Positions 26,458 to 35,984 of a stretch of 64,000 nucleotides of DNA are shown piece by piece. The notes below the pieces were generated by a model that had not been told where the DNA came from, ran no database searches, and was given only the letters and a program-made list of their open reading frames with translations. The first letter of the stretch is position 1. Every line of letters begins with the position of its first letter. The stretch spans positions 4,650,001 to 4,714,000 of the forward strand of contig NZ_BBWW01000001.1 of the NCBI RefSeq assembly GCF_001485215.1. The letters are read 5' to 3'. This DNA is from Leptolyngbya sp. NIES-2104. GTDB taxonomy: Bacteria > Cyanobacteriota > Cyanobacteriia > Leptolyngbyales > Leptolyngbyaceae. The translations under genes and the position numbers were made by a program.

Positions 26458-27761
26458 TATTCTTTCACCATTCCTTCGTATCGTTGAGAGATCACATATG
26501 TTTGGATCTGTTTTGCCGTGTCGATCGCCACACCTACAAGAATCAACAAGGATGTTGCTCCGAAGCCTTGAAAGACTTTCACCGGAGTTGCATTCTCGAT
26601 AATCGAAGGCACGATCGCAACGATAGCTAAGAAGATAGCACCTAAGAAGGTCAAACGATTCAAAACGCGCTCAACATACTCGGTGGTCGCTTTTCCAGGT
26701 CGAATGCCCGGAATGCTCGATCCCATTTTCTTCAAGTTCTTCGACATGTCATCAGGCTGCATGATCAGCGACGCATAGAAGAAGCTAAAGAACAGAATTA
26801 GCACAAAGTAAAGAAGATTGTGCCAAATCGAAGTTGGACCGAGATAGGTACTAATGAAGTTCGCCACGTTTGCATTATTAAACGTTTGAGCGATGATCAC
26901 GGGAATCGTTAAGACCGTAGATGCGAAAATGATCGGCATCACACCGCCTTGATTGAGGCGTAGAGGCAGATAGCTGCTTCTTTCGAGCATCATTCGTTTG
27001 CCGACTTGCCGACGAGCGGAAATAATCGGAATTCGGCGGGTTCCTTCTTGAACGAACACGATGCCAACAACCATTGCCAAGAAGACGAGCAAGAGAATCA
27101 CAACACTACTCACCACTGCTCGATCGCCTGTTTGCGCTAGGTCAAAAGCTTGTCCCAACGTATTCGGCAGCGTCGCCACAATGTTGAGGAAAATCAACAG
27201 TGATGCACCATTTCCGACACCGCGTTCTGTGATCAGTTCTCCTGCCCACATGACGAACATCGATCCAGCAGTGAGGGCGAGAACGGTTTGCACCACAAAG
27301 AACGGACTCCAAGACTCAGCAAACGGACGCAGTAAGCCGATCGTTAAAAGTGTACTTTGGACGATCGCCCAACCTGCCGCCGTATAGCGCGTGTATTGTG
27401 AAATCTTGCGTCTTCCCGCTTCACCTTCATTCTTCTGCAAATCTTCGAGCGTGGGTATCGCCGCTGTCAACAGTTGAATAATGATCGAAGCGTTAATAAA
27501 CGGCAGAATGCCAAGGGCAAATAGACCCAACGTTCTCAAACCGCCGCCAGCGAATAAGTCTACGAAACTTAATGCGCTATTGCCTTGAATGGCTTGGGAA
27601 AAAGCGGCTCGATCGATGCCCGGTATCGGGATAAAAATTCCCAATCGGACGAAGATCAAAATCCCGATCGTTAAAAGTAATCGTCCCCGCAGTCCAGCCG
27701 CCTGTGCCATTTGGACAAAGGTTTCCTGAGCGGTAGGCGTTCTATCTCGACTTTCGACCAT
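26457..27761 (-). CDS. secY: Protein translocase subunit SecY
   Basis: 434 residues with ten membrane helices. It forms the channel for Sec-dependent export and thylakoid/plasma-membrane insertion. Landmarks are [39 protein letters not shown], the cytosolic loop [19 protein letters not shown], and a C-terminal [22 protein letters not shown] stretch (here [19 protein letters not shown]). A GAGG site precedes the ATG. In most cyanobacteria secY-adk sits between rplO and infA in the spc ribosomal operon; here no ribosomal protein gene is adjacent. Confidence 0.97.
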   Translation of the reverse strand: MVESRDRTPTAQETFVQMAQAAGLRGRLLLTIGILIFVRLGIFIPIPGIDRAAFSQAIQGNSALSFVDLFAGGGLRTLGLFALGILPFINASIIIQLLTAAIPTLEDLQKNEGEAGRRKISQYTRYTAAGWAIVQSTLLTIGLLRPFAESWSPFFVVQTVLALTAGSMFVMWAGELITERGVGNGASLLIFLNIVATLPNTLGQAFDLAQTGDRAVVSSVVILLLVFLAMVVGIVFVQEGTRRIPIISARRQVGKRMMLERSSYLPLRLNQGGVMPIIFASTVLTIPVIIAQTFNNANVANFISTYLGPTSIWHNLLYFVLILFFSFFYASLIMQPDDMSKNLKKMGSSIPGIRPGKATTEYVERVLNRLTFLGAIFLAIVAIVPSIIENATPVKVFQGFGATSLLILVGVAIDTAKQIQTYVISQRYEGMVKE

Positions 27762-27932
27762 ATTAAGGAATTCCTCGTGAGCGCAATGCGGACTTGCGAT
27801 CGATTCACAAATCCGATTGAAATAAAGTGGGTTTTAAGCGTTCTCTCAGCACAAAATCGCCCGAAAGAACGACGAACATTCTATATTTTAGCGGCTCACG
27901 AGTGAAGCCTGACAGAAAGATACCGAATGCGA

Positions 27933-28847
27933 TTAGATTGAGAAGTCGAGTGCGCGACCGCTCTTAGGAAGAATGGCTGAATTCCAATCAAGATGTCTCA
28001 CGAAGGCAAAAAAGAATGGGCAAAGACTTGAGCCAAACCTTGGATTGATTTCCAAGATATAGGGACGATCCTGCCAAACTTTATAATTAACGCAGCACAG
28101 CCCTTCAAAGCCAATGCTGCTCAATACGGCAGAGAACACATTAAGATACGGGCAAGGGCAAATTTTTCGATAGATCGAGTGGTCTTTGCCCTTGATTGGC
28201 ATTTCGGTTGTAAATCCATACTCAATATTGATCGAACACACGATTCTTTGATCCTTGAAGACAATGTGCGTAGCGTATTCATGGCTTCCCTGAACGAAGG
28301 CTTGGGAGAAATAATCTGGATGATTTAATCTATCCGAAAAATCCTGCTCTTGCTCTGCATCGAGAATCAGGTAGCTATGTTTTCCCCATTGATCGATTCG
28401 CTTTTTCAAAATGTAGGGATAGCTGAATTCGCCTCCCACTGTTGGAATAAAGTCAGCGAATCCTTTCTCAATCAACGTTTGATTAAATGCGACTTTATCA
28501 TCACAGAGTAAGAGCGTTTCGATACTGGGAATAGGGATAGGATTATTGACGATCAAATGGCGAACTTCATTCAAATATTTCAAGTCGGAGATTGTCAACG
28601 GCACGACGAGATGATGAGCTTTGATGCTGTCGGGTGAAAGCTCTCCAAACGTAATTTCATGCTGCGTCAAGTTAAAGCTAGGGCTAATTGCTTTCTGCCA
28701 TAGCTCTACATCTGAAAACAGAATTTTCAGCTTTGATTTAGAAGCCAAGCGAGACTGAAGTGACTCATTCAGAATAAATAATTTGTCAGTTAATTTGCTC
28801 GCGATTTTTGCAGATGAGTGTGTTGGACTGTAGGACTGCACTTTCAT
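27933..28847 (-). CDS. ATP-grasp domain protein
   Basis: 304 residues from the ATG at 28847. An N-terminal pre-grasp region of about 110 residues (KLFILNESLQSRLASK, HHLVVPLTISDLKYLNEVRH) precedes the ATP-grasp fold: LLLCDDKVAFNQTLIEKGF, YPYILKKRIDQWGKHSYLIL and the metal/ATP signature YILEINPRFGSSLCPFF. It ligates an acid to an amine or thiol using ATP. The specific product is unknown; such orphan genes often make small peptides or modified amino acids. The gene is AT-rich compared with its neighbours, which suits recent acquisition. It lies 171 bases upstream of secY. Confidence 0.8.
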   Translation of the reverse strand: MKVQSYSPTHSSAKIASKLTDKLFILNESLQSRLASKSKLKILFSDVELWQKAISPSFNLTQHEITFGELSPDSIKAHHLVVPLTISDLKYLNEVRHLIVNNPIPIPSIETLLLCDDKVAFNQTLIEKGFADFIPTVGGEFSYPYILKKRIDQWGKHSYLILDAEQEQDFSDRLNHPDYFSQAFVQGSHEYATHIVFKDQRIVCSINIEYGFTTEMPIKGKDHSIYRKICPCPYLNVFSAVLSSIGFEGLCCVNYKVWQDRPYILEINPRFGSSLCPFFFAFVRHLDWNSAILPKSGRALDFSI

Positions 28848-29033
28848 AATAGCGATCGACAAAATGGAAAATACGTCAGAATGCTACAAGCAGACTAAGT
28901 GCAAATATCTACGCGAGCTAACGAGAAAACAGATTAAGATACCATACGCTATGGCGTTGTAGCCATTTAATTAAATCATCATTTTCAAAATTGAAGTAAC
29001 AAATTTATCTATCAATGTGAAGTAAAGATGGAA
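28848..29033. other. AT-rich intergenic region
   Basis: I see no gene, RNA or strong hairpin with a T run here. The bases are clearly AT-rich, like the ATP-grasp gene next to it. Confidence 0.5.
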
Positions 29034-29267
29034 TTAATCCGGACGATCGTCTGTGAAGCGCTCGATCGATGCGGTCATTCCTTCTGAATAGGGTTCTAAC
29101 ACCGTCGCTGCAACCTGAAGATCAGCCAGTGCTTGACTAAATTCTTCTGTGTCTGGATCTGCCACTTCTAGGATTTGGATTGCTGCAATTGCTTTCTCAA
29201 GCTGGGGGCGGTACTCTGCCATGTGGCGCTTGAGGCTGATAAACGATCGTTGAGAGGTCGTGATCAT
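29034..29267 (-). CDS. Small helical protein of unknown function
   Basis: 77 residues, acidic and probably all-helical (HMAEYRPQLEKAIAAIQILEVADPDTEEFSQALADLQVAATVLEPYSEGM). An AAGGAG site lies 10 bases upstream of the ATG. It starts 19 bases after the ubiX stop on the same strand and is therefore probably in the rnr-ubiX transcript. The family is unknown to me. Confidence 0.7.
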   Translation of the reverse strand: MITTSQRSFISLKRHMAEYRPQLEKAIAAIQILEVADPDTEEFSQALADLQVAATVLEPYSEGMTASIERFTDDRPD

Positions 29268-29285
29268 CGGCTGAATCTCCTTATT

Positions 29286-29903
29286 CTAAGTATCGGTTTC
29301 TTTCCAACGATCGACACCCACACAATCAATCTCAAACTGATCCAATGCCCGCGCCACCACGAAATCGACTAAATCTTCGATCGATTTCGGGTTGTGATAC
29401 CAAGCTGGAATCGCCGGAACAATTCGCGCTCCTGATTCCGCTAATGTGGTCAGATTGCGTAAATGAATCAAACTAAATGGCGTTTCTCGCGGCACAATGA
29501 CCAATTTTCGCCCTTCTTTAAGCTGCACATCCGCCGCCCGTTCGAGCAAATCAGAGCTTAATCCGGCTGCAAGTTTACCGACCGTACTCATACTGCAAGG
29601 GATTACGAGCATTCCTAATGTACGGAATGATCCACTGGCAATATTCGCGCCGACATCGCCCCACGAATGACAGGTAAGCTTGCCAGCAAATTCGACTCCT
29701 GCTTGAGAACGCCAGAATTGTTCTTGCTGGACGGGTTCCGGTGGCATTCGGATATTGAGTTCGGATTGCCAAACCATGTAGGTCGCTTTCGAGGCGACAA
29801 GCTCGATCGCGTAATCCGCTGATAAAAGATACTTCAGTGTGCGGACGGCATAAATCAGACCCGAAGCCCCGGAAACCCCGATAATCAAAGGACGTTTACT
29901 CAC
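29286..29903 (-). CDS. ubiX: Flavin prenyltransferase UbiX
   Basis: 205 residues. It prenylates FMN to give the cofactor used by UbiD-type decarboxylases, here most likely in plastoquinone or phylloquinone-related pathways. It shows GVSGASGLIYAVRTLKYL (FMN phosphate loop), the central CSMSTVGKLAAGLSSDLLERAADVQLKEGRKLVIVPRETPFSLIHLRNL block, and PAIPAWYHNPKSIEDLVDF. It lies 48 bases downstream of rnr. Confidence 0.95.
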   Translation of the reverse strand: MSKRPLIIGVSGASGLIYAVRTLKYLLSADYAIELVASKATYMVWQSELNIRMPPEPVQQEQFWRSQAGVEFAGKLTCHSWGDVGANIASGSFRTLGMLVIPCSMSTVGKLAAGLSSDLLERAADVQLKEGRKLVIVPRETPFSLIHLRNLTTLAESGARIVPAIPAWYHNPKSIEDLVDFVVARALDQFEIDCVGVDRWKETDT

Positions 29904-29951
29904 AGCGAAATCCTAAATAGAAAATGCGGGTGTGATTTCCCGCACTTTCTA

Positions 29952-32306
29952 TTATTCCTCACCAAATTCGTCATCGGGAGTTTCAGTCTGGAAGTCCGAT
30001 CGCTCTTCTTCAAGGTCTTCATCAGTCGCTTCACTGCCACCACCGACAGCGATGAGATCGATTTGCTGGCGGTAGTAGTCAACGCTCTTGACTTGGACTT
30101 CGATCCGATCGCCTAATCGATATTGTTTGCGATTTTTCCGACCGACTAGGGTTTGCTGACGCGATCGGAATTCGTACCAGTCATCTTTGAGCGAACTGAC
30201 GTGAACTAGACCTTCGACTAGGAGTTCTTCGAGTTCCACAAACAATCCATAAGATTGAACTCCGGTGATCAGACCGTGGAACACTTCGCCTGTACGCTCT
30301 TTCATCAGTTCGGCTTTCTTCAAGCCTTCGAGGTCATTCTCAGCATCTTGAGCAATTTTCTCGCGTTCAGTTAAGTGAACCACAACGCCTTTGAAATGGC
30401 TCTCAAGTTCTTGATGTAGATCGGTAGGTAGAACGTTCCAATTGATTTGACCGTGACAAGAACTATGGCGCAGATCGACGCTATCTTTCACGCGGGAGGA
30501 ACGTCGATCGCGTCCTTCTTCAAACACGGCATGAAGCGCTCGATGCACCAGCAAATCGGGATAACGACGAACCGGAGAGGTGAAATGAGTGTAGCCTTCG
30601 TCTAACGCCAAACCAAAATGCGCTTTGGGTTCAGTGCTGTAGAACGCAGGCTTCATCGTGGAAAGCAACAAGTAAGTGAGAACTCGCTCTGCATTCGATT
30701 CTGCAAACGCATGAGTGAAGTTTTGATAGTCTTGGGGGCGAACTTCTTCTTCCTGTTCAAGCTTCAGTTCGATTCCCATACTGACCGCAAGTTTCACCAG
30801 TTCTTGCACTTCTTCGAGATCAGGAGTAGGATGCACTCGATATACGCCCGGAATTCCTAACGCTTTCAGGTGAGAAGCGACAGTTTGATTGGCGAGTAAC
30901 ATCAATTCAACGATCATCGAGTGAATCGGAAGTGTGGAAGAAACGACAACCGCACCGAGAACGCCTTCGTCATCATAGTGGAACTTGCTGAAGGTGAATT
31001 TGCCTGCTTCTTCTGGCGATTCTGAACCGTCAGGACGAGCATAGATTTTTTCTGGCAAGTTCAGTTCAAATGCACCGCGTTTACGGCGTTGGTCTTTGAT
31101 CGCGTGACTTAATCGATCGAGTTGTGCCAGCAGTTCAAAAATCGGCTCGAATTCTTTCAATTCTTCCGTATGTTGATCAGCTAAAATCGCCTCTGCTTGT
31201 TCATAACTCAGTTTGTAATCGACTTGAATCACAGAAGGCTGAATCTCGAATTCGATCACTTGTCCCGATTCATCCAGCGTAATCAAGACGGAAATCGCAA
31301 GCCGATCTTTTCCAGGTTGCAGTGAACAGAGATTTTCGGTCAGTTGTTCCGGCAGCATTGGAATCACTAATTCACCGAGATAAGCCGAAGTTCCGCGTCT
31401 TTGAGCTTCTCGATCGAGCGATGATGCTGATTCCACATACCGCGCCACATCCGCGATATGAATCCCCAATCGCCAATTTCCCGCCTTTGTTTTCTCCAGC
31501 GTAATTGCATCATCCGCACTATCTTCACTGCTGGCTTTGATTGTGAGCGTTGTTAATCCACGCAGATCAACGCGCATTTTCATTTCCGTTTTTGTCACCT
31601 TATTCGGTAACTCTTTTGCAGCCGCAAGAACGGTTTCCGAAAATTCACGCGGTAAATCATGTTTGCAGCAAACAATATCAATATCTGCCGCGTCATCATC
31701 TGCGCCTAAGACTTTTGCAACTTTACCAAGGGGTGCATGTTGTCCGATCGGGTAACGTTTGATCTGCACATGCGCCAAATGATCGATCGCTTCATCGAGC
31801 GTTAATCCGTTTTCATTCACCTGCAATTCAAACAACAAGCGATCGTCTAACGGAACGGCTCGAAATTCTCCAGCCTCATTTCTTTTAATTCTTGCCAAAA
31901 CAGATGGATTCGCTCTTTCAAGAATCAATCGAACTTCACCTTCAGGACTGCGGCGGCGGCTCCCTTCTTTCGTCACGCGGACTAAAACACGATCGCCATT
32001 CCACGCATGATTTAATTGGCTCTCACGGATATAGATATCTTCAGAGCCTTCCGTATCTTGAATCGCGAAACAAAAACCCTTACTCGAACAGCGTAACTTT
32101 CCTTCCACCACGCCATCTTCAGTCATGCGGCGATATTTTCCGCGTTCTTTGACCAAGACACCGACCTTTTCTAGAGCATCAAGCGCAATCTGGAGGCGGC
32201 GCAGGCTCGGTTCGTCGTTGCACTCTAGCTTTTTCTCTAAAGCTTTGGGAGCGACTAATTTATCGTCTGTGAAGTTAGCGAGTAACTCAGCGATCGAGAA
32301 TTCCAT
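29952..32306 (-). CDS. rnr: Ribonuclease R / RNase II-type exoribonuclease
   Basis: 784 residues. It is a 3'-5' hydrolytic exoribonuclease that degrades structured RNA. An N-terminal winged-helix region (SIAELLANFTDDKLVAPKALEKKL) and cold-shock OB domains are followed by the RNB catalytic core (DSADDAITLE with catalytic Asp residues, LGIHIADVARYV, FTSPVRRYPDLLVHRALHA). A C-terminal S1 domain follows (GEVFHGLITGVQSYGLFVELEELLVEGLVHVSSL). The acidic tail (EATDEDLEEERSDFQTETPDDEFGEE region) is long. The rpsR/rpmG genes that often precede rnr are absent. Confidence 0.95.
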   Translation of the reverse strand: MEFSIAELLANFTDDKLVAPKALEKKLECNDEPSLRRLQIALDALEKVGVLVKERGKYRRMTEDGVVEGKLRCSSKGFCFAIQDTEGSEDIYIRESQLNHAWNGDRVLVRVTKEGSRRRSPEGEVRLILERANPSVLARIKRNEAGEFRAVPLDDRLLFELQVNENGLTLDEAIDHLAHVQIKRYPIGQHAPLGKVAKVLGADDDAADIDIVCCKHDLPREFSETVLAAAKELPNKVTKTEMKMRVDLRGLTTLTIKASSEDSADDAITLEKTKAGNWRLGIHIADVARYVESASSLDREAQRRGTSAYLGELVIPMLPEQLTENLCSLQPGKDRLAISVLITLDESGQVIEFEIQPSVIQVDYKLSYEQAEAILADQHTEELKEFEPIFELLAQLDRLSHAIKDQRRKRGAFELNLPEKIYARPDGSESPEEAGKFTFSKFHYDDEGVLGAVVVSSTLPIHSMIVELMLLANQTVASHLKALGIPGVYRVHPTPDLEEVQELVKLAVSMGIELKLEQEEEVRPQDYQNFTHAFAESNAERVLTYLLLSTMKPAFYSTEPKAHFGLALDEGYTHFTSPVRRYPDLLVHRALHAVFEEGRDRRSSRVKDSVDLRHSSCHGQINWNVLPTDLHQELESHFKGVVVHLTEREKIAQDAENDLEGLKKAELMKERTGEVFHGLITGVQSYGLFVELEELLVEGLVHVSSLKDDWYEFRSRQQTLVGRKNRKQYRLGDRIEVQVKSVDYYRQQIDLIAVGGGSEATDEDLEEERSDFQTETPDDEFGEE

Positions 32307-32819
32307 GAAGCGATTTGTCCTCGTGTGTTGAACGGAGTGGTCAGAATATCAGCCCTGTCATCGTCACTGGTCGCGTTTGAGGCAGTCCTCATGCTGACTT
32401 TGCGCGATCGACAACTCAACAAGCCGATGAGATTCCCAGTTTTAGCAGGTGGGAGAGCTGCGAACGGGTGCAGGCGACTGATAGGAAGGGGTGCGAAGCT
32501 CCGAAGTTGACCCAAAATCAACGGATTCGGAAGTTCTATTTCCGCATAAGAACACGCTGCTTTGAGAATGCGAAATGTTGCCCGGTGTGATTCATCGCTG
32601 TGGGATGAAGTCACTCCTTTTTTGCGCGGTAGCCATGCGCCACACAACAAACGCGATCCCCTTTCTATTCTTACTCAGGTTGGGCGTGTTGACACATCGA
32701 TTCTCATGAGAAATGCAATTGAGGGGTTTAATTTCTGAATTGATTTGCAGTTTTTCTACTCGTTCCCCGATCGCGAACTTGAGCTATATTGCGAGGACAG
32801 ATTGAACACTAGGAACGCA
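32307..32819. other. Divergent intergenic region without a recognised gene
   Basis: About 510 bases between the divergent rnr and DsbA-like genes. A G-rich stretch near 32445-32500 and hairpins such as GTTGA/TCAAC around 32507 are visible, but no known RNA family could be matched. Reading frames here lack sensible starts and look like chance. TATATT near 32786 may be the -10 box of the DsbA-like gene. Confidence 0.4.
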
Positions 32820-33557
32820 ATGAAAAGACTTAAACAATTCATGGGCTGGATACTAATCAGCCTTGTTTTATTTAGCTGTTCTGCTCCAGTGCAGGCAGAC
32901 TCGAATATTGATCCGAAATTTGAAGCTCAAGTTTTAGAAGTGATTAAGAAAAATCCACAGGCGATTCTCGATTCGGTGCAGGCTTATCAACGCACTCAAC
33001 AAGACGAACAGCGCAAAGCACAACAGTCTTTTATGCAGGAATTGCAGCAGAATTCCAAGGCAGTAATTGGTCAATCGCCCACCAAAGGCAAAGGGAAAAC
33101 GGTTTTAGTCGAATTCTCTGATTTTCAGTGCCCGTATTGTCAAGCCGCAGCGGGAACGGTTCGGCAATTCGTGACAAAGAACAGCGATCGCGCCACACTG
33201 GTTTATGAGCATTTACCACTCACGAGTATTCACGCTCAAGCACTTCCAGCAGCGAAAGCAGCTTGGGCAGCCGGACAGCAAGGGAAATTCTGGGAATTTC
33301 ATGATGGACTGTTCGCACAGCAGAAAGAATTAGGAGAGCCGTTGTATGCGAGTTTGGCGAAAAGCTTGAAACTAGATGTAGGGCGGTTCGATCGCGATCG
33401 CAATTCTGCATCCGCCGAAGCCGCTATCACTCAAGATTTGCAACTCGCGGAAAAACTGGGAATCAATGGAACGCCGTTTTTTGTGATGAATGGTCGTGTA
33501 TTCTCTGGAGATGTTGAACTCGCCGCATTAGAGCAAGTTCTCAATCAAGCGCAATAG
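32820..33557 (+). CDS. DsbA-family thiol-disulfide oxidoreductase lipoprotein
   Basis: 245 residues from the ATG at 32820, chosen because a signal peptide with a lipobox (LVLFSC, cysteine 20) starts there. A helical linker precedes the thioredoxin fold, with the active site CPYC at residues 104-107 (FSDFQCPYCQAAAGTVRQF). A helical insertion and the cis-Pro loop GINGTPFFVMNGRVFSG complete it. It probably oxidises or isomerises disulfides outside the plasma membrane. It lies 19 bases before a secreted PPC-domain gene on the same strand. Confidence 0.9.
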   Translation: MKRLKQFMGWILISLVLFSCSAPVQADSNIDPKFEAQVLEVIKKNPQAILDSVQAYQRTQQDEQRKAQQSFMQELQQNSKAVIGQSPTKGKGKTVLVEFSDFQCPYCQAAAGTVRQFVTKNSDRATLVYEHLPLTSIHAQALPAAKAAWAAGQQGKFWEFHDGLFAQQKELGEPLYASLAKSLKLDVGRFDRDRNSASAEAAITQDLQLAEKLGINGTPFFVMNGRVFSGDVELAALEQVLNQAQ

Positions 33558-33576
33558 ATGGAAGTGAGAAGTGAAC

Positions 33577-34014
33577 ATGAAACGATGGATGTCTTGGCTT
33601 TGGGCGGTTCCCGTTGCGATTTCAGTTTCGACGAGCGCAATTGCCCAAACACCAAATCGACCGTATGCCCCGATTCCGCTGACACCAGGCAGAGAAGTCA
33701 ACGATCGCTTATCGGATGCGGATATTCCCACCGGACAGGGCAATTTTGCGCGGGATTATCTTGTGCAATTGCAGGCGGGGGATCAAATTGCGATCGATTT
33801 GTCCTCGGATAGTTTTGATTCGATCGTGATGTTGATGACGACGAATGGATCAACCGTGGCAGAGAACGATGATGGACCGGATGGCACGACAAATTCGTTA
33901 CTGTTTACTCGAATTGCGCGAACTGGAAATTACATCGTTCGGGTGAAAGCGTTTGGAGAAACCGCAGGCGGACCTTTTAAGCTGAAATTAACGCGATTAA
34001 GACCTGTGCAGTAA
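33577..34014 (+). CDS. Exported PPC-domain (pre-peptidase C-terminal) protein
   Basis: 145 residues. A signal peptide ends near ATSAIAQ-type sequence (ISVSTSAIAQTPN), followed by a single beta-sandwich PPC domain: DYLVQLQAGDQIAIDLSSDSFDSIVMLMTTNGSTVAENDDGP and TGNYIVRVKAFGE. PPC domains are found behind secreted proteases, but here the domain stands alone. The ATG at 33577 is chosen over a GTG at 33571. It is probably co-transcribed with the DsbA-like gene. Function is unknown. Confidence 0.85.
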   Translation: MKRWMSWLWAVPVAISVSTSAIAQTPNRPYAPIPLTPGREVNDRLSDADIPTGQGNFARDYLVQLQAGDQIAIDLSSDSFDSIVMLMTTNGSTVAENDDGPDGTTNSLLFTRIARTGNYIVRVKAFGETAGGPFKLKLTRLRPVQ

Positions 34015-34050
34015 GTCAGTTTGATTAGTCTTCTCACTTCGTTGCTAACC

Positions 34051-34110
34051 CGCCCCGGAATGGAATTCGGGGCGGACAAACAACGGAGCGCGAGAAATCA
34101 TCAAATTTAC
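34051..34110. repeat. Dispersed 60-bp palindromic repeat, copy 2
   Basis: The head CGCCCCGGAATGGAATTCGG plus GGCGG is a near-perfect palindrome. The tail ACAACGGAGCGCGAGAAATC, ATCAAATTTAC matches copy 1 at 25780-25839. The head consensus also matches the arms of the large inverted repeat at 46978-47102. Confidence 0.75.
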
Positions 34111-34117
34111 AATCAAC

Positions 34118-34148
34118 AAAAAGAGGCAATCCAAACCGGGCTGCCTCT
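34118..34148 (-). terminator. glnB terminator
   Basis: On the minus strand, AGAGGCAG, a loop, TTGCCTCT and TTTTTG. The stem and T run lie 32 bases after the glnB stop. Confidence 0.8.
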
Positions 34149-34179
34149 CATCGTTTGAATCAGTTAAAAATTAGTGTCG

Positions 34180-34563
<384 letters not shown>

Positions 34564-34593
34564 CTATCTATCATTGTTCACAAAAAAGATTTT

Positions 34594-34607
34594 GTAACAA
34601 CGAATAC
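34594..34607. promoter_or_regulatory. NtcA-type site upstream of glnB
   Basis: GTAACAACGAATAC fits the NtcA consensus GTA-N8-TAC exactly and is symmetric on both strands. It lies 76 bases before the glnB start. NtcA activation of glnB under nitrogen limitation is known in cyanobacteria. A TAN3T-type -10 box (TAGTGT) lies 26 bases downstream, slightly further than usual. Confidence 0.65.
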
Positions 34608-34719
34608 GATCGATAGCCAGTTTACCCGATCGCAGTGCTGATCTTCGAGTTTCGCACGACCCGCGAAAAATCGGAATTCTCAGTAGCAATTCGTAATTTG
34701 AGTGTTACGAATCAAGACG

Positions 34720-35298
34720 TTACTTGGAGGAAGGAGCTAACAACGGACGCACCAACAAGAAGCCTGCACCAAAGGCACTGATAACAATTAAGCCAATCAC
34801 AACCGCCAGCATCCAGCCGTTTAATTCGATGTAAGACTCTTTTTCTGGCTTGATTTTGCGACGGGGTTTGCTGTCTTGTTCGATGATTAGCTTTTCTTCG
34901 ATCGGTTCAAGTGGCTTCAGTTCCAAATGGGGCGGGAGCGGTTCAGCGACGGGTTCAGCAAGCATCCGAGGCGGCATTACTGGAATGTGAAAGGTTGGCT
35001 CTTCGATCGTCAAATCCACACGAGGAGCAGACGGAGCCGTAGAAGGCTGAATCGCGTTCGAGAATTTGCGAAGTTGGAGGGCGGCTTGTACCGTTTTTTC
35101 GATCTCTTGACGCAATTGTTGATTTTGTTGAGCCAACTTCTGATTTTCAGTTTTGATTGACTCCATTGCGGTTTTGGTTGCCTGAAGTTCTGCAACGACT
35201 TCGCGATACACCGAGATGGGGACAGCAGGAGCGTGTGCAACCGATGTAGGAGGCAAGTTAACCGATCGAGGTGGCGTTTTTTGCGTCATGGGGTTCAT
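34720..35298 (-). CDS. Coiled-coil protein with a C-terminal membrane anchor
   Basis: About 192 residues from the ATG at 35298; starts at 35289 or further upstream are possible. A Pro-rich N-terminus precedes a coiled coil (residues about 30-75, VVAELQATKTAMESIKTENQ and LAQQNQQLRQEIEKTVQ). A Pro/Glu linker follows, then a basic stretch (PRRKIKPEKE), one membrane helix (WMLAVVIGLIVISAFGAGFLLV) and a short outer tail. The layout suggests a cytosolic scaffold tethered to a membrane. I do not recognise the family. Confidence 0.7.
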   Translation of the reverse strand: MNPMTQKTPPRSVNLPPTSVAHAPAVPISVYREVVAELQATKTAMESIKTENQKLAQQNQQLRQEIEKTVQAALQLRKFSNAIQPSTAPSAPRVDLTIEEPTFHIPVMPPRMLAEPVAEPLPPHLELKPLEPIEEKLIIEQDSKPRRKIKPEKESYIELNGWMLAVVIGLIVISAFGAGFLLVRPLLAPSSK

Positions 35299-35522
35299 AG
35301 CTGTAAAAGTAATCCGAAAAAGCTCGAAATGGTGATGCCTCAGAATAGCTGCAATTGAAGCAATCAACGCACTTTTAGTCAAGTTTTTTGCAGAAAAATT
35401 TTCAATAAAAGCTGGAGATTCGGGGATTGCTGAGAGAATCGCTAAAAAATCAGTTGTTTCAATCGTGCATCCGTGTAAATCCGATTGCTAAGATCGATCA
35501 GGTTATTTTCTCTCAATTCAAT

Positions 35523-35921
35523 ATGACACAAGCGCAAGAACACCCGGAAGTGAAGTACGGGGAACGCCTGATCGAAGAAGGCAAGCTCATCACATTTCCC
35601 AATCCTAGACCCGGAAGACGGTACACGATTTCGATTACGCTGCCAGAGTTTACGTGCAAGTGTCCGTTTTCTGGCTATCCCGATTTCGGCACGATCTATG
35701 TCAACTATGTGCCTGATCAACGGGTGGTGGAGTTGAAGGCGATTAAGCTCTATATCAATAGTTATCGCGATCGCTACATTTCCCACGAAGAAGCCGCAAA
35801 CCAAATTCTCGATGATATGGTCGAAGCTTGTAATCCGTTAGAAGTCACGGTGAAAGCCGACTACACGCCGCGTGGGAATGTTCACACCGTGGTTGAAGTC
35901 ACGCATCAGAAACAGGCGTAA
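35523..35921 (+). CDS. queF: NADPH-dependent 7-cyano-7-deazaguanine reductase (preQ1 synthase)
   Basis: 132 residues from the ATG at 35523; the frame extends upstream but QueF homology begins here. It reduces preQ0 to preQ1 in queuosine biosynthesis. The catalytic cysteine lies in TCKCPFSGYPDFG (short, YkvM-type QueF). The signature ELKAIKLYINSYRDRYISHEEAANQI is intact, and the C-terminal VTVKADYTPRGNVHTVVEV is typical. No preQ1 riboswitch was found upstream. Confidence 0.95.
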   Translation: MTQAQEHPEVKYGERLIEEGKLITFPNPRPGRRYTISITLPEFTCKCPFSGYPDFGTIYVNYVPDQRVVELKAIKLYINSYRDRYISHEEAANQILDDMVEACNPLEVTVKADYTPRGNVHTVVEVTHQKQA

Positions 35922-35984
35922 TCACTGCCCAATCTGGAATAGAAACTTGGGCAGACTAGCGCTGAAGTTTCTATTCCCATCCCC

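Noticed and set aside
32255..32650. 131-codon minus-strand frame upstream of rnr
   Set aside because: It overlaps the rnr start in another frame, has no family pattern and no ribosome site.
35400..35522. preQ1 riboswitch before queF
   Set aside because: The short hairpin plus A-rich tail of preQ1-I and the class II pattern are not present.
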